A stretch of DNA of 38,118 bases from an uncultured Lachnospiraceae bacterium. Lineage in GTDB: Bacteria > Bacillota > Clostridia > Lachnospirales > Lachnospiraceae. Position 1 is the first letter of the stretch. Each line of letters starts with the position of its first letter. The stretch is from NCBI GenBank assembly GCA_910588405.1, contig CAJUPT010000029.1:1-38118 (forward strand), written 5' to 3'. The translations under genes and the position numbers were made by a program. The notes beneath the pieces were generated by a model. It was given only the letters and a program-made list of their open reading frames with translations, made no database searches and had not been told where the DNA came from. Shown in pieces: positions 1 through 6,522 of the stretch.

Positions 1-65
1 CTTTTCCCTGTCTAATTTCTACCCCCTCCGTGTCCAATTTTAGTTTACCACTTCAGAGCTGTCGA

Positions 66-153
66 AAGCTCTGTGCAAAGCATCCGGCGTGTCATATCTG
101 GGGGAGTCCGTCACGCCGGAAAATGGAAAACAAAGGATGCTTTGACAGAGCTT
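66..153. repeat. Long imperfect inverted repeat (nested hairpin)
   Basis: The outer arms (66-85 and 135-153) pair over about 19 bases with one bulged G. Inside them CCGGCGTG (84-91) pairs perfectly with CACGCCGG (112-119). The flanking bases 1-65 and 154-251 hold no gene that I can see. No T-run follows, so it is not a simple terminator. It may be a small palindromic repeat or the 3' part of a structure that begins before the window. Confidence 0.6.
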
Positions 154-251
154 AATGGAATTGTTGGATAAAAGTAAAGAAACTGTAAAAAATGTCATGG
201 TATTTTAATGGCATTGTCAGCTATGGGGGATTATAATGAGTGGCAGAAAAA

Positions 252-308
252 GGTAGTGTCAAGTGATTTATGAAAACAGCAACGGAACTGGATTTCGGGA
301 GGAGGGAC
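252..308 (+). promoter_or_regulatory. Recurrent leader element, copy A (degenerate)
   Basis: From 252 this copy matches copy B (2067) almost base for base through GGTAGTGTCAAGTGATTTAT and CAGCAACGGA, except for two fewer A residues. It lacks the later AGTTGCGGAACT hairpin. Its CGGGAGGAGGG end seems to double as the ribosome-binding site of the gene at 311. It is probably a decayed or shortened copy. Confidence 0.55.
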
Positions 309-310
309 AG

Positions 311-865
311 ATGATTAAAACAGTGTTTTTTGTAATGGCAGCGATGTTTGTGATGACGGGAAAGGAGGCGGTCTTTTTTCCGGCGTCCGGTTCTGCTGAG
401 ACGGGAATACTGTCAGGCAGTTCAAAGGCAGAGGAAGAATCAGGAAAGGAAAAAGAGACGGACGCTGAGGCAGAGACGAAAACAAAAGCAGAGGCAGAAA
501 CAGAAACGGAGACAAAGACAGAAACAGAAACAGAGCCGGAAACCGCTTCCGTTATTACAAAGATTTCTCAGCAGGAAGCCATAGCGATCGCGGAAAAAGA
601 GGCGGAGAAGGAATGCTATGATTATCAGGGGTGGGATTCGTTGTTCAAATGTGGTACCCCTAGGCTTTGCATGACAGAAGATGAATTTTTGAAAGAAGGG
701 GGCGTGAGGTATGAACATTTAAAAGGAGAAGATCCGTCTTACTATGAAGGGCGTCCAATATGGAGTATGAGGTTAATTGATGAAACTGATCCGCTGACTT
801 CACTTTTCCTTTATGTGGATGCTGAAACAGGTGAAATTTTAGGTTATAGCACGTTAAGTGATTGA
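311..865 (+). CDS. Secreted PepSY-like protein with acidic Glu/Lys/Thr linker
   Basis: The chosen start (311) follows GGGAGGAGGGACAG and gives a hydrophobic N-terminus (residues about 3-16) resembling a signal peptide; an upstream ATG at 263 would extend into the leader element. Residues about 40-80 are a low-complexity run of Glu, Thr, Lys and Ala with alternating acidic residues, probably a flexible linker across the envelope. The C-terminal 100 residues begin ISQQEAIAIAEKEA and end in LFLYVDAETGEILGYS, the pattern of PepSY-type domains. PepSY domains are known in protease inhibition and cell-surface roles; the function here is not known. It is a single gene followed by a terminator at 921-964. 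Confidence 0.7.
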   Translation: MIKTVFFVMAAMFVMTGKEAVFFPASGSAETGILSGSSKAEEESGKEKETDAEAETKTKAEAETETETKTETETEPETASVITKISQQEAIAIAEKEAEKECYDYQGWDSLFKCGTPRLCMTEDEFLKEGGVRYEHLKGEDPSYYEGRPIWSMRLIDETDPLTSLFLYVDAETGEILGYSTLSD

Positions 866-920
866 TCAGGATTAAAAGCTTTTACTAAACACGTTTTTAT
901 CGTATATTTTATGCGTAATC

Positions 921-964
921 AAGAGCCTTTCGGAAACTGCCAAATTTTTCTGAAAGGCTTTTTT
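921..964 (+). terminator. Rho-independent terminator
   Basis: AGCCTTTC pairs with GAAAGGCT around a 20-base loop, followed by TTTTTT. It ends the transcript of the PepSY-like gene and separates it from spoVAD. Confidence 0.8.
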
Positions 965-1049
965 GCATAATCTCTTTTTTCACGGAAATACTCTGATATT
1001 AGATTTGAGCGAAAAGGGTAGTGGAAAAACTGTAACAGGAGGAATCAGG

Positions 1050-2054
1050 ATGAAGCAGGGACAGGCAAGTATTGCGTTTCAGAACCCGGTGCATGTGGTG
1101 GGCATGGCCTCGGTGGCCGGGAAGAAGGAGGGCGAGGGTCCTCTGGGCCATACTTTCACGGAAGTGGATGAGGACCCCATGCTGGGGAAGGATAACTGGG
1201 AGGCGGCGGAGAGCGAGCTGCAAAGGCGGGCCGGGGAGTTGGCCATGAAGGATGCGGGAGTGGAAAAAGAGCGAATCCGTTATCTGTTCGCCGGGGATTT
1301 GCTGGGACAGCTGATTGCCACATCCTTTGGCGTGATGAGCTTTAATATTCCCACATATGGCCTGTATGGCGCCTGCTCCACCATGGGAGAGGCCATGAGC
1401 CTGGCGGCCATGATGGTGGACGCCGGGAATGCGGATCATGTGATGGCCATGGCTTCCAGCCATTTTGCCAGCGCGGAAAAGCAGTTCCGGTTTCCGTTAG
1501 CTTATGGGAACCAGCGCCCTTATTCCGCCACCTGGACTGTGACCGGATGCGGCTGTACCGTGCTGGGAACGGCAGGCGGTTATGCCCGGATCACCGGCGT
1601 TACGCCAGGAAAAATCGTGGATCTGGGTGTGAAGGATTCCATGAATATGGGCGCGGCCATGGCGCCGGCGGCGGCAGATACGATTTACAGGAATCTGGAG
1701 GATTTTCACAGAAAGCCGGGGGATTATGACAGAATCGTTACGGGAGACCTGGGAACCGTGGGGCAGACCCTTTTGATGGAGCTGCTGGCGGAAAAGGGTG
1801 TGGATATCGGCGGACAGCATATGGACTGCGGCATCGAGATTTTTGACGCCCAGAAGCAGGATACCCACGCCGGCGGCAGCGGCTGCGGGTGCAGCGCCGT
1901 TACGCTGTGCGGTTTGATTCTGAACAAGCTGAGAAAAAGGGAGTGGAAGCGGGTGCTGTTTGTTCCTACCGGGGCATTGCTGTCTTCTACAAGCTTTAAC
2001 GAAGGGCAGAGCGTGCCGGGGATCGCCCATGGGGTGGTGCTGGAGGCTGTGTAA
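1050..2054 (+). CDS. spoVAD: Stage V sporulation protein AD
   Basis: SpoVAD is part of the SpoVA channel that moves Ca-dipicolinic acid into the forespore and out at germination; it sits on the outer face of the spore inner membrane and binds DPA. The protein is 334 residues, the usual family length, with a thiolase-like fold. Family stretches seen include the GLYGACSTMGEAMSLAA region, SSHFASAEKQFRFPLAYG, and the Gly/Cys-rich HAGGSGCGCSAVTLCG near the C-terminus. The start at 1050 is set by AGGAGGAATCAGG; the open frame extends upstream from 963 through the terminator region and that extension is rejected. spoVAE follows after 100 bases. The usual upstream partner spoVAC is not present in the window. 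Confidence 0.96.
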   Translation: MKQGQASIAFQNPVHVVGMASVAGKKEGEGPLGHTFTEVDEDPMLGKDNWEAAESELQRRAGELAMKDAGVEKERIRYLFAGDLLGQLIATSFGVMSFNIPTYGLYGACSTMGEAMSLAAMMVDAGNADHVMAMASSHFASAEKQFRFPLAYGNQRPYSATWTVTGCGCTVLGTAGGYARITGVTPGKIVDLGVKDSMNMGAAMAPAAADTIYRNLEDFHRKPGDYDRIVTGDLGTVGQTLLMELLAEKGVDIGGQHMDCGIEIFDAQKQDTHAGGSGCGCSAVTLCGLILNKLRKREWKRVLFVPTGALLSSTSFNEGQSVPGIAHGVVLEAV

Positions 2055-2066
2055 TATGGAATAAAG

Positions 2067-2136
2067 GGTAGTGTCAAGTGATTTATGAAAAAACAGCAAC
2101 GGACCGTACAAGCCCCGGGAGGGGAGTTGCGGAACT
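2067..2136 (+). promoter_or_regulatory. Recurrent leader element, copy B (upstream of spoVAE)
   Basis: Parts in order: GGTAGTGTCAAGTGATTTAT, an A-run, CAGCAACGGA, CAAGCCCCGGGAGGGG and AGTTGCGGAACT. CCCC-GGGA-GGGG forms a hairpin with a GNRA-type loop, and AGTT-GCGG-AACT forms another. GCAAC (2096-2100) could instead pair with GTTGC (2126-2130), enclosing the first hairpin. The element lies inside the spoVAD-spoVAE gap and ends 19 bases before the spoVAE start. It reads as a 17-codon ORF here, but other copies do not keep that frame. Confidence 0.65.
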
Positions 2137-2154
2137 AAATTCGGAGGAATTTCT

Positions 2155-2511
2155 ATGGACTACGTAAAAGCATTTTTAATCGGCGGTCTGATCTGTGCCA
2201 TCGTGCAGATTTTCATGGATAAGACAAAGCTGATGCCCGGCCGGATTATGGTGGGTCTGGTGGTGCTGGGCTGTATTCTTGGTTTTTTGGGGTGGTACCA
2301 GCCATTGATCGAGTGGGCCGGCAGCGGTGCCAGCGTCCCGCTTTTAGGGTTTGGGAACACATTGTTTAAAGGCGTGAAGGAAGGCATCGGGGAGAAAGGG
2401 TTCTTAGGAATCTTTACCGGCGGCCTGACCGCTTCCTCGGCGGGAATCTGCGGCGCGCTGGTGTTTGGGTATCTGGCGTCGCTGGTGTTTAAGCCGAAAA
2501 TGAAAAGCTAA
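2155..2511 (+). CDS. spoVAE: Stage V sporulation protein AE
   Basis: A small integral membrane protein of 118 residues, the normal SpoVAE/SpoVAEb length, predicted in the inner forespore membrane as a channel component for dipicolinic acid. Hydrophobic segments lie at about 5-22, 31-50 and 88-112. The N-terminus DYVKAFLIGGLICAIVQI and the central GFGNTLFKGVKEGI are typical of the family. The start follows TCGGAGGAATTTCT. It is probably cotranscribed with spoVAD and ends at the terminator at 2595, although the leader element in the gap could uncouple its translation from spoVAD. Confidence 0.94.
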   Translation: MDYVKAFLIGGLICAIVQIFMDKTKLMPGRIMVGLVVLGCILGFLGWYQPLIEWAGSGASVPLLGFGNTLFKGVKEGIGEKGFLGIFTGGLTASSAGICGALVFGYLASLVFKPKMKS

Positions 2512-2594
2512 AAGAGATGAAAGCGGACTGCTTTCACAAACGATATATTTCAAGCAGAATGCCCAAGCTTGCATTTTGCTTTTAATATAGATCA

Positions 2595-2620
2595 GGAGCC
2601 TCTTGGATGAGGCTCCTTTT
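2595..2620 (+). terminator. Rho-independent terminator after spoVAE
   Basis: GGAGCCTC and GAGGCTCC form a perfect 8-bp stem around TTGGAT, followed by TTTT. Confidence 0.85.
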
Positions 2621-2785
2621 GTATCATAGGAAAGTCCTCCGGGCAGGATCGCACTACTGTGTACGCTATTACACTAAGCTCGAAAAAACCTCGCTAAGTG
2701 TAATATGTGTGCGGCGGAAAGGTAAAATGTCGCCGGGACGACCCGCCGCAGGCGGAGAATCTGCCAAAGGCAGATTCTTATTCAT
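2621..2785. repeat. Multi-hairpin intergenic repeat, copy 1 (with internal insertion)
   Basis: It shares with copy 2 (6206-6338) the blocks TATCATAGGAAAGTCCTCCG, GGATCGCACT, GTCGCC, GACCCGCCGCA and CGGAGAATCTGCC. Paired parts are kept in both: CTCCG with CGGAG, GCGGCG with CGCCGC, GTCG with CGAC, and AGAATCTGCC with GGCAGATTCT around a loop that differs (AAA here, TAT in copy 2). Relative to copy 2, this copy has about 55 extra bases between GATCGCACT and GCGGCG, themselves an imperfect inverted repeat (ATTACACTAAGC against GCTAAGTGTAAT). Both copies begin directly after a terminator T-run. Confidence 0.75.
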
Positions 2786-3115
2786 ATAAAGAAGACAGTG
2801 AACATACGATGGTGCAGTGCCAGAAGTACGATTATCGTTAGAATGGGGGAAAATTGATGACTTGCCTTTGATTTTGCTTGCGGATATTTTCGCGGACCAA
2901 ACAGTTCAGCTGTCTGGCAGGGAATCAGGCGGTAACAAATATTTCAGGAGGATGAACAAAGATGGATGAGATGAACAAAAGCAGAGTAATTTCAGCTGCC
3001 CAGATGGCGGAACTGAAACATTAAGGGCAGGAAATGGCTTGTGAATGCATACTCCGTTTTTTGCCATTACCGGATTGAGAATCAGGAAAAAATACGATTG
3101 CGCTTTAGAATGACG
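2786..3115. other. Gene-poor stretch with one 20-codon ORF
   Basis: No recognisable gene. A 20-codon ORF (2962-3024, MDEMNKSRVISAAQMAELKH) follows AGGAGG by ten bases, so it might be translated. It has no family that I recognise and could equally be the start of a broken gene. The stretch borders the decayed mazEF locus and is probably remnant DNA. Confidence 0.35.
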
Positions 3116-3138
3116 TGGTATATACTAAATATATACCA
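3116..3138. promoter_or_regulatory. Perfect palindrome, probable MazE operator
   Basis: TGGTATATA and TATATACCA are perfect 9-bp arms around CTAAA. The site lies 15 bases before the start of the mazE remnant, just ahead of its GGGAGG ribosome site. AbrB-fold MazE antitoxins commonly bind AT-rich palindromes at this position to repress their own operon. The assignment to MazE is inference from position. Confidence 0.6.
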
Positions 3139-3153
3139 AAAAGGGAGGCGGTT

Positions 3154-3316
3154 TTGATCCGGGCACAGGCAAAAGAGTGGGGAAACAGTCAGGGGATCAG
3201 AATACCTAAGGAAGTCCTTCAGGATGCCGGAAGAGAGAGCTTCCGAATACGGTGGGCAGCTGAATCTGGGCGGGGAATGTGACTGGGGAGAGCCGGCCGG
3301 GAGAGAGGAATGGTAA
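3154..3316 (+). pseudogene. mazE: mazE-like antitoxin remnant (frameshifted, shortened)
   Basis: From the TTG at 3154, after GGGAGGCG, the frame reads IRAQAKEWGNSQGIRIPKEV, a clear AbrB/MazE N-terminal DNA-binding arm. It stops at 3280-3282. Shifting the frame near 3230-3240 recovers CDWGEPAGREEW and a stop at 3314-3316, which matches the C-terminal tail by which MazE grips MazF (E. coli MazE ends in DWGEP...EVW). The two parts together give about 53 codons against the usual 80 or so, so the middle is shortened as well as frameshifted. Function as an antitoxin is unlikely; the DNA-binding half might still be made. Confidence 0.75.
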
Positions 3317-3525
3317 TGTCTGAGAAGGTGAGCCAGGACTTTTTTAACTGTTCGGGAGAAGTGGCAGGGTGTCCCGTGTATTTCGATTCTGCGAAAAGCC
3401 AGCTTCATATCTTTATTCCTGCAGGCAGCGAGCCAAGTGACCATGTTCACATAGGCATTTGGCGACTGCCGCGAGGGTGGAATACCCCGCAGCTTGCTGC
3501 GCCTTCAAGTTGTGATGCCCCGTAG
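3316..3525 (+). CDS. Unrecognised short ORF within the broken mazEF locus
   Basis: An ATG overlaps the stop of the mazE remnant (TAATG), exactly where mazF would normally begin, but the 69-residue product is not MazF. It contains SGEVAGCPVYFDSAKSQLHI and AGSEPSDHVHIGIW, which I cannot assign. The last 15 or so residues are encoded by the CCCCGCAGC repeat at 3481, so the original C-terminus is lost. It may be a fragment of an unrelated gene brought in when the 5' part of mazF was replaced. Expression is doubtful. Confidence 0.3.
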   Translation: MSEKVSQDFFNCSGEVAGCPVYFDSAKSQLHIFIPAGSEPSDHVHIGIWRLPRGWNTPQLAAPSSCDAP

Positions 3526-3544
3526 CTTGCTGCGGGGTATTTCA
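3481..3544. repeat. Paired CCCCGCAGC-type hairpin repeat
   Basis: Two related units occur. AATACCCCGCAGCTTGCTGC (3481-3500) contains CGCAGC-TT-GCTGCG. CCCCGTAGC-TT-GCTGCGGGG (3518-3537) is a complete hairpin. The outer ends AATACCCC and GGGGTATT also pair across the whole stretch. The right end abuts the first recognisable mazF codons. It looks like a small palindromic repeat inserted in the toxin gene. Confidence 0.65.
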
Positions 3545-3705
3545 CTGACGCAAATGAGATCAGGGGCTATGTCCGGTGCGAAAAGCTGGCGCTGCTTGAC
3601 TGAAAGGCTCGTGGATATCAGAAGGTGGGTCGGCTTGTGCTAAGGGATACGATGAATATCGTGGATGCGGTGCGGGGATTTTTGATTATATTTAACGGAA
3701 TATGA
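3541..3705 (+). pseudogene. mazF: mazF-like toxin remnant (C-terminal part, internal stop)
   Basis: One frame reads TDANEIRGYVRCEKLALLD, a TGA at 3601-3603, then KARGYQKVGRLVLRDTMNIV and a stop at 3703-3705. This resembles the C-terminal third of MazF/PemK mRNA interferases (a GYV.CE.L..LD..ARG..KVGR pattern). The N-terminal two thirds, including the active-site arginine region, are missing and replaced by the DNA at 3316-3540. With a missing N-terminus and an in-frame stop, no toxin can be made. Confidence 0.7.
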
Positions 3706-3723
3706 CAGCAACGAGGTGAAGTT

Positions 3724-4011
3724 ATGAATTCCAAAGTATATGAGTATGAATCCCAGATTTTCGAGGCGGACAAAAAAGGCGGCGCTTATGTGGTTTTTCC
3801 CTATGATATTCGGGAAGAATTCGGCAGAGGGCGTGTAAAGGTACATGCCACCTTTGACGGGGAACCCTACGACGGAAGCGTTGTCAATATGGGAGTCAGA
3901 AATGAGGACGGAAGCGTCTGCTATATCATCGGGATACGAAAGGATATCCGTGCCAGAATAGGGAAACAGCCGGGTGACAGGGTTTTTGTGACCGTGAGGG
4001 AGCGGATGTAA
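3724..4011 (+). CDS. DUF1905 family protein
   Basis: A 95-residue protein matching the DUF1905 pattern: YEYESQIFEADKKGGAYVVFPYDIREEFGRGRVKVHATFDG near the N-terminus and IIGIRKDIRARIGKQPGDRV near the C-terminus. It is a small beta-barrel-like domain often found alone or fused to a YdeI-like (OmdA) domain; the biochemical role is not established. The start at 3724 follows GAGGTGAAGTT. The DUF1801-type gene lies 43 bases downstream and the two are probably cotranscribed; DUF1905 and DUF1801/YdeI-type domains are known to associate. Confidence 0.85.
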   Translation: MNSKVYEYESQIFEADKKGGAYVVFPYDIREEFGRGRVKVHATFDGEPYDGSVVNMGVRNEDGSVCYIIGIRKDIRARIGKQPGDRVFVTVRERM

Positions 4012-4054
4012 CAAATAAGGATTGAAACGAAATTATAATCAGGAGGAAGGGACT

Positions 4055-4465
4055 ATGTGGACATGCCCCAAATGTGGAAGAGCCTTTAAAAATCAGAACC
4101 AGAGCCATTACTGCGGAAAAGCGCCGGAGACCATCGACGAATATATTGCCGCCCGGCCGGAAAAGGCGCAGCGGTATCTGAGGGAGGTCAGAGATACTGT
4201 CCGGGCGGCGCTGCCGGAAGCGGAAGAACGGATTTCCTGGAGTATGCCGACGTTTTGGAAGGGACATAATATTATCCAGTTTGCCGCCCATAAAAATCAT
4301 ATCGGCCTGTATGCGGGGCCGGAGGCAGTGATCGAATTTGCCGAAGGGCTGAAAGACTGTAAGACCAGCAAGGGGACGATTCAGCTTTCCTATGACTGTC
4401 CCCTTCCGTCAGAGCTGATCAGGGAGATCGCGAGATGGTGTTATGAGACAGGGAACCATCCGTGA
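4055..4465 (+). CDS. DUF1801 (YdhG-like) protein with N-terminal zinc knuckle
   Basis: The start at 4055 follows AGGAGGAAGGGACT; an in-frame ATG at 4022 lacks a ribosome site. The first 20 residues carry CPKC and HYC, so a CxxC...HxxC-like zinc site is likely. The rest is a DUF1801 domain: ETIDEYIAARPEKAQRYL, then ISWSMPTFWKGHNIIQFAAH, and IQLSYDCPLPSELIREIARW near the end. Members related to B. subtilis YdhG/frataxin-fold proteins have been proposed as iron chaperones, but for this zinc-knuckle version the role is unknown. The total of 136 residues is normal for the domain plus knuckle. Confidence 0.85.
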   Translation: MWTCPKCGRAFKNQNQSHYCGKAPETIDEYIAARPEKAQRYLREVRDTVRAALPEAEERISWSMPTFWKGHNIIQFAAHKNHIGLYAGPEAVIEFAEGLKDCKTSKGTIQLSYDCPLPSELIREIARWCYETGNHP

Positions 4466-4580
4466 TAAAGAGACGGATTTCAGCTGATCGGAATCAAAAG
4501 GAACCAGACAGAACACTGGCTGTTATGAAAAATATGATTGACTGTAAACAGAAACTGTATAAAAGATGAATTTATTCCGA

Positions 4581-4638
4581 TTATTTTATGAAAAACAGCA
4601 ACGAACCGGATACCCCCGGGAGGGTAGTTGCAGAACTA
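4581..4638 (+). promoter_or_regulatory. Recurrent leader element, copy C (upstream of larB)
   Basis: Parts: TTATGAAAAACAGCAACGAACCG, TACCCCCGGGAGGGTA and TAGTTGCAGAACTA. TACCC pairs with GGGTA and TAGTT pairs with AACTA; the two stems share a TA. GCAAC with GTTGC is again possible. Compared with copy B the first stem changes on both sides (CCCC/GGGG to TACCC/GGGTA), which fits a conserved structure. The element ends 20 bases before the larB start. Confidence 0.65.
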
Positions 4639-4657
4639 TAAGAAGGCGGGAAATAAA

Positions 4658-5407
4658 ATGACAAAAAAAGAACTGGAGCAAATGCTGCGGGAGGTGCAGT
4701 CCGGCAGCCGGAGCGTGGAGCAGGCGTTAGAGCAGATGCAGGAAATGCCTTATAAGGATCTGGAGTATGCCAAGGTGGATTACCACAGAGAGCTTAGAAA
4801 CGGCTTTCCCGAGGTCATCTACAGCCCGGGGAAAAGCCTGGAACAGATCAGAGGCATCGTGACGGACATGCTGAAAAGGACGAAGGGCAATATCCTGGCT
4901 TCCCGGGCGGACGAAAAGGTTTATGAGACAATCCGGGAGCTGACGGAGGATGCGGTTTATTATAAAGAAGCCAGGGCCGTCGTGGTAAAGCGGCAGGATT
5001 ACCGGGAGACGGACAGCTATATCGCCGTGGTGACGGCAGGCACCTCCGATATCCCGGTGGCCGAGGAGGCGGCCGTCACGGCCATGGTTATGGGAAACTC
5101 CGTAAAGCGGCTGTATGACGTGGGCGTGGCCGGCATCCACAGGCTGCTGGATAATGTGGAGGTGATTAACCAGGCGAAGGTAATTATTGTGGTGGCCGGC
5201 ATGGAAGGGGCGCTGGCCTCCGTGGTCGGCGGTCTGACCGATAAGCCGGTGATTGCCGTGCCCACCAGTATCGGATACGGCGCGAATTTCGGCGGGCTTT
5301 CCGCATTGCTTGGCATGCTGACCTCCTGTGCCAGCGGCATCGGCGTGGTGAATATCGACAATGGGTTCGGGGCGGCTTGTATGGCGTCGAAGATTAATCA
5401 GTTGTAG
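4658..5407 (+). CDS. larB: Nickel pincer cofactor biosynthesis protein LarB
   Basis: LarB carboxylates and hydrolyses nicotinic acid adenine dinucleotide to pyridinium-3,5-biscarboxylate mononucleotide, the first step toward the nickel pincer cofactor of lactate racemase and related racemases. The start at 4658 follows AAGGCGGG; the open frame begins at 4628 inside leader element C. Of 249 residues, the N-terminal 110 are the LarB-specific part and the rest a PurE-like AIR carboxylase fold (VVTAGTSDIPVAEEAAVTA; ALASVVGGLTDKPVIAVPTS). The Cys of NIDNGFGAAC near the C-terminus corresponds to the catalytic cysteine of characterised LarB. larC follows after 17 bases. No larE or larA is in the window. 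Confidence 0.95.
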   Translation: MTKKELEQMLREVQSGSRSVEQALEQMQEMPYKDLEYAKVDYHRELRNGFPEVIYSPGKSLEQIRGIVTDMLKRTKGNILASRADEKVYETIRELTEDAVYYKEARAVVVKRQDYRETDSYIAVVTAGTSDIPVAEEAAVTAMVMGNSVKRLYDVGVAGIHRLLDNVEVINQAKVIIVVAGMEGALASVVGGLTDKPVIAVPTSIGYGANFGGLSALLGMLTSCASGIGVVNIDNGFGAACMASKINQL

Positions 5408-5424
5408 GGAGGAAATAACAGAGG

Positions 5425-6147
5425 ATGAAAATTTTATATTTTGACTGCTTTGCGGGAATCAGCGGGGATATGACTTTGGGCGCTTTTCTGGACTGCGGCG
5501 TCAGTGCGGATTATCTGCAGACGACGCTTGAAAAGCTTAAAGTGCCGGGATTTCATCTGGAAGTTGAAAAGACGAAAAAGAACGGCATTACGGGAACCCA
5601 GTGCAAAGTAATCTGCGAACGGGAGGAACATGCGCACCGTCATTTTTCCGACATCCGGAAAATCATTGAGGACAGCACCCTGGAGGATGAGATCAAAAGG
5701 ACGGCGGTCAGGATTTTCAAAAGAGTGGCGGAAGCGGAAGGAAAGGTGCATGGGGTTACGCCGGATCACGTGCATTTTCACGAGGTGGGCGCGGTGGATT
5801 CCATCGTGGACATTGTGGGCGCAGCCATTTGCTACCACAGCGTTGCTCCGGATGCGGTTTATGCCTCGGCGGTCAATGTGGGGACTGGTTTTGTAAAGTG
5901 CGCCCACGGCATTCTCCCCGTACCCGCCCCGGCCACCGCCGAGATTCTGGCCGGAACAAAGCTTCCCGTGTATGCGGAGGCGGCGGAGGGCGAGTGTACC
6001 ACGCCGACAGGCGCAGCGATCCTGGCCGAGCTGGCAGGCCACAGCGGCCGGCTGCCGGTTATGAATATTGAGACGGTAGGATATGGGTTCGGCGAAAGGG
6101 AGTTTCAGGTGCTCAATGCGCTGCGGATGTTTGTGGGGGATTGCTGA
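5425..6147 (+). CDS. larC: Nickel insertion protein LarC, N-terminal (LarC1) part only
   Basis: LarC is the CTP-dependent nickel insertase that completes the pincer cofactor. The start follows GGGAGGAAATAACAG. Visible features: MKILYFDCFAGISGDMTLGA at the N-terminus, a His-containing segment EEHAHRHFSDI, KVHGVTPDHVHFHEVGAVDS, and GGTG-like PTGAAILAELAG. The protein ends at residue 240 with YGFGEREFQVLNALRMFVGD, close to where the N-terminal domain ends in full-length LarC of about 400 residues. In Lactiplantibacillus LarC is split into LarC1 and LarC2 joined by ribosomal frameshifting; here a terminator begins 36 bases after the stop, leaving no room for LarC2. LarC2 may be elsewhere or lost. 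Confidence 0.9.
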   Translation: MKILYFDCFAGISGDMTLGAFLDCGVSADYLQTTLEKLKVPGFHLEVEKTKKNGITGTQCKVICEREEHAHRHFSDIRKIIEDSTLEDEIKRTAVRIFKRVAEAEGKVHGVTPDHVHFHEVGAVDSIVDIVGAAICYHSVAPDAVYASAVNVGTGFVKCAHGILPVPAPATAEILAGTKLPVYAEAAEGECTTPTGAAILAELAGHSGRLPVMNIETVGYGFGEREFQVLNALRMFVGDC

Positions 6148-6183
6148 GTATGAAAAATTAAAATCTCAACTCAATCTTGGATA

Positions 6184-6205
6184 AGGGGGCTTAATGCCCC
6201 TTTTT
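6184..6205 (+). terminator. Rho-independent terminator after larC
   Basis: GGGGC-TTAAT-GCCCC followed by TTTTT. It ends the larBC transcript. Confidence 0.85.
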
Positions 6206-6338
6206 GATATCATAGGAAAGTCCTCCGAACTTCCCTATGATATCAAAAGCCCTCCGGGTAGGATCGCACTGCGGCGTAGAGGAATTATGTCGCCAAAGCG
6301 ACCCGCCGCAGACGGAGAATCTGCCTATGGCAGATTCT
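6206..6338. repeat. Multi-hairpin intergenic repeat, copy 2
   Basis: It begins with a 39-base inverted repeat: 6206-6221 and 6229-6244 are 16-base arms with one mismatch around CCTCCGA. Then come the blocks shared with copy 1: CCTCCGGG, GGATCGCACT, TGCGGCG, GTCGC-CAAA-GCGAC, CGCCGCA, CGGAG and AGAATCTGCC-TAT-GGCAGATTCT. Loops differ from copy 1 while the stems are kept. Like copy 1, it starts directly after a terminator T-run. Confidence 0.75.
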
Positions 6339-6522
6339 AATTTAATTACGGAGTATCCGCCGGCAAAGTGCGCCGGTACCCAAGGGTATGCTTTGTGATG
6401 ACGCATTTTGTGGATTATTTTGGAAGAAGCGGAAAGGTAAAACTTTTTCTGCTTCATTTATTTTACAAAAGAACACAAAAAGGATATATTAATCTGATAA
6501 AGTAACCCCATCAAATATAGAT
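6339..6522. other. Intergenic stretch without a gene
   Basis: No gene seen. It contains a small GC hairpin (CCGGC-AAAGT-GCGCCGG region near 6360-6378) and a 14-base match, GCGGAAAGGTAAAA at about 6430, to part of repeat copy 1. It probably carries the promoter of the following two-component operon, but no clear -35/-10 pair stands out. Confidence 0.4.

Noticed and set aside
440..718. Cys/Phe/Leu-rich minus-strand ORF
   Set aside because: It is the complement of the Glu/Lys/Thr repeat of the PepSY-like protein.
2085..2138. Upstream peptide (17 codons) in leader element B as the conserved feature
   Set aside because: Copies A and C do not keep the frame and the A-run length differs between copies, so a conserved peptide is unlikely.
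3481..3544. CRISPR-like repeats
   Set aside because: Only two unequal hairpin units without regular spacers, and no cas genes in the window.
4581..4638. Nickel (NiCo) riboswitch before larB
   Set aside because: The element lacks the NiCo four-way junction pattern and also precedes genes with no link to nickel.
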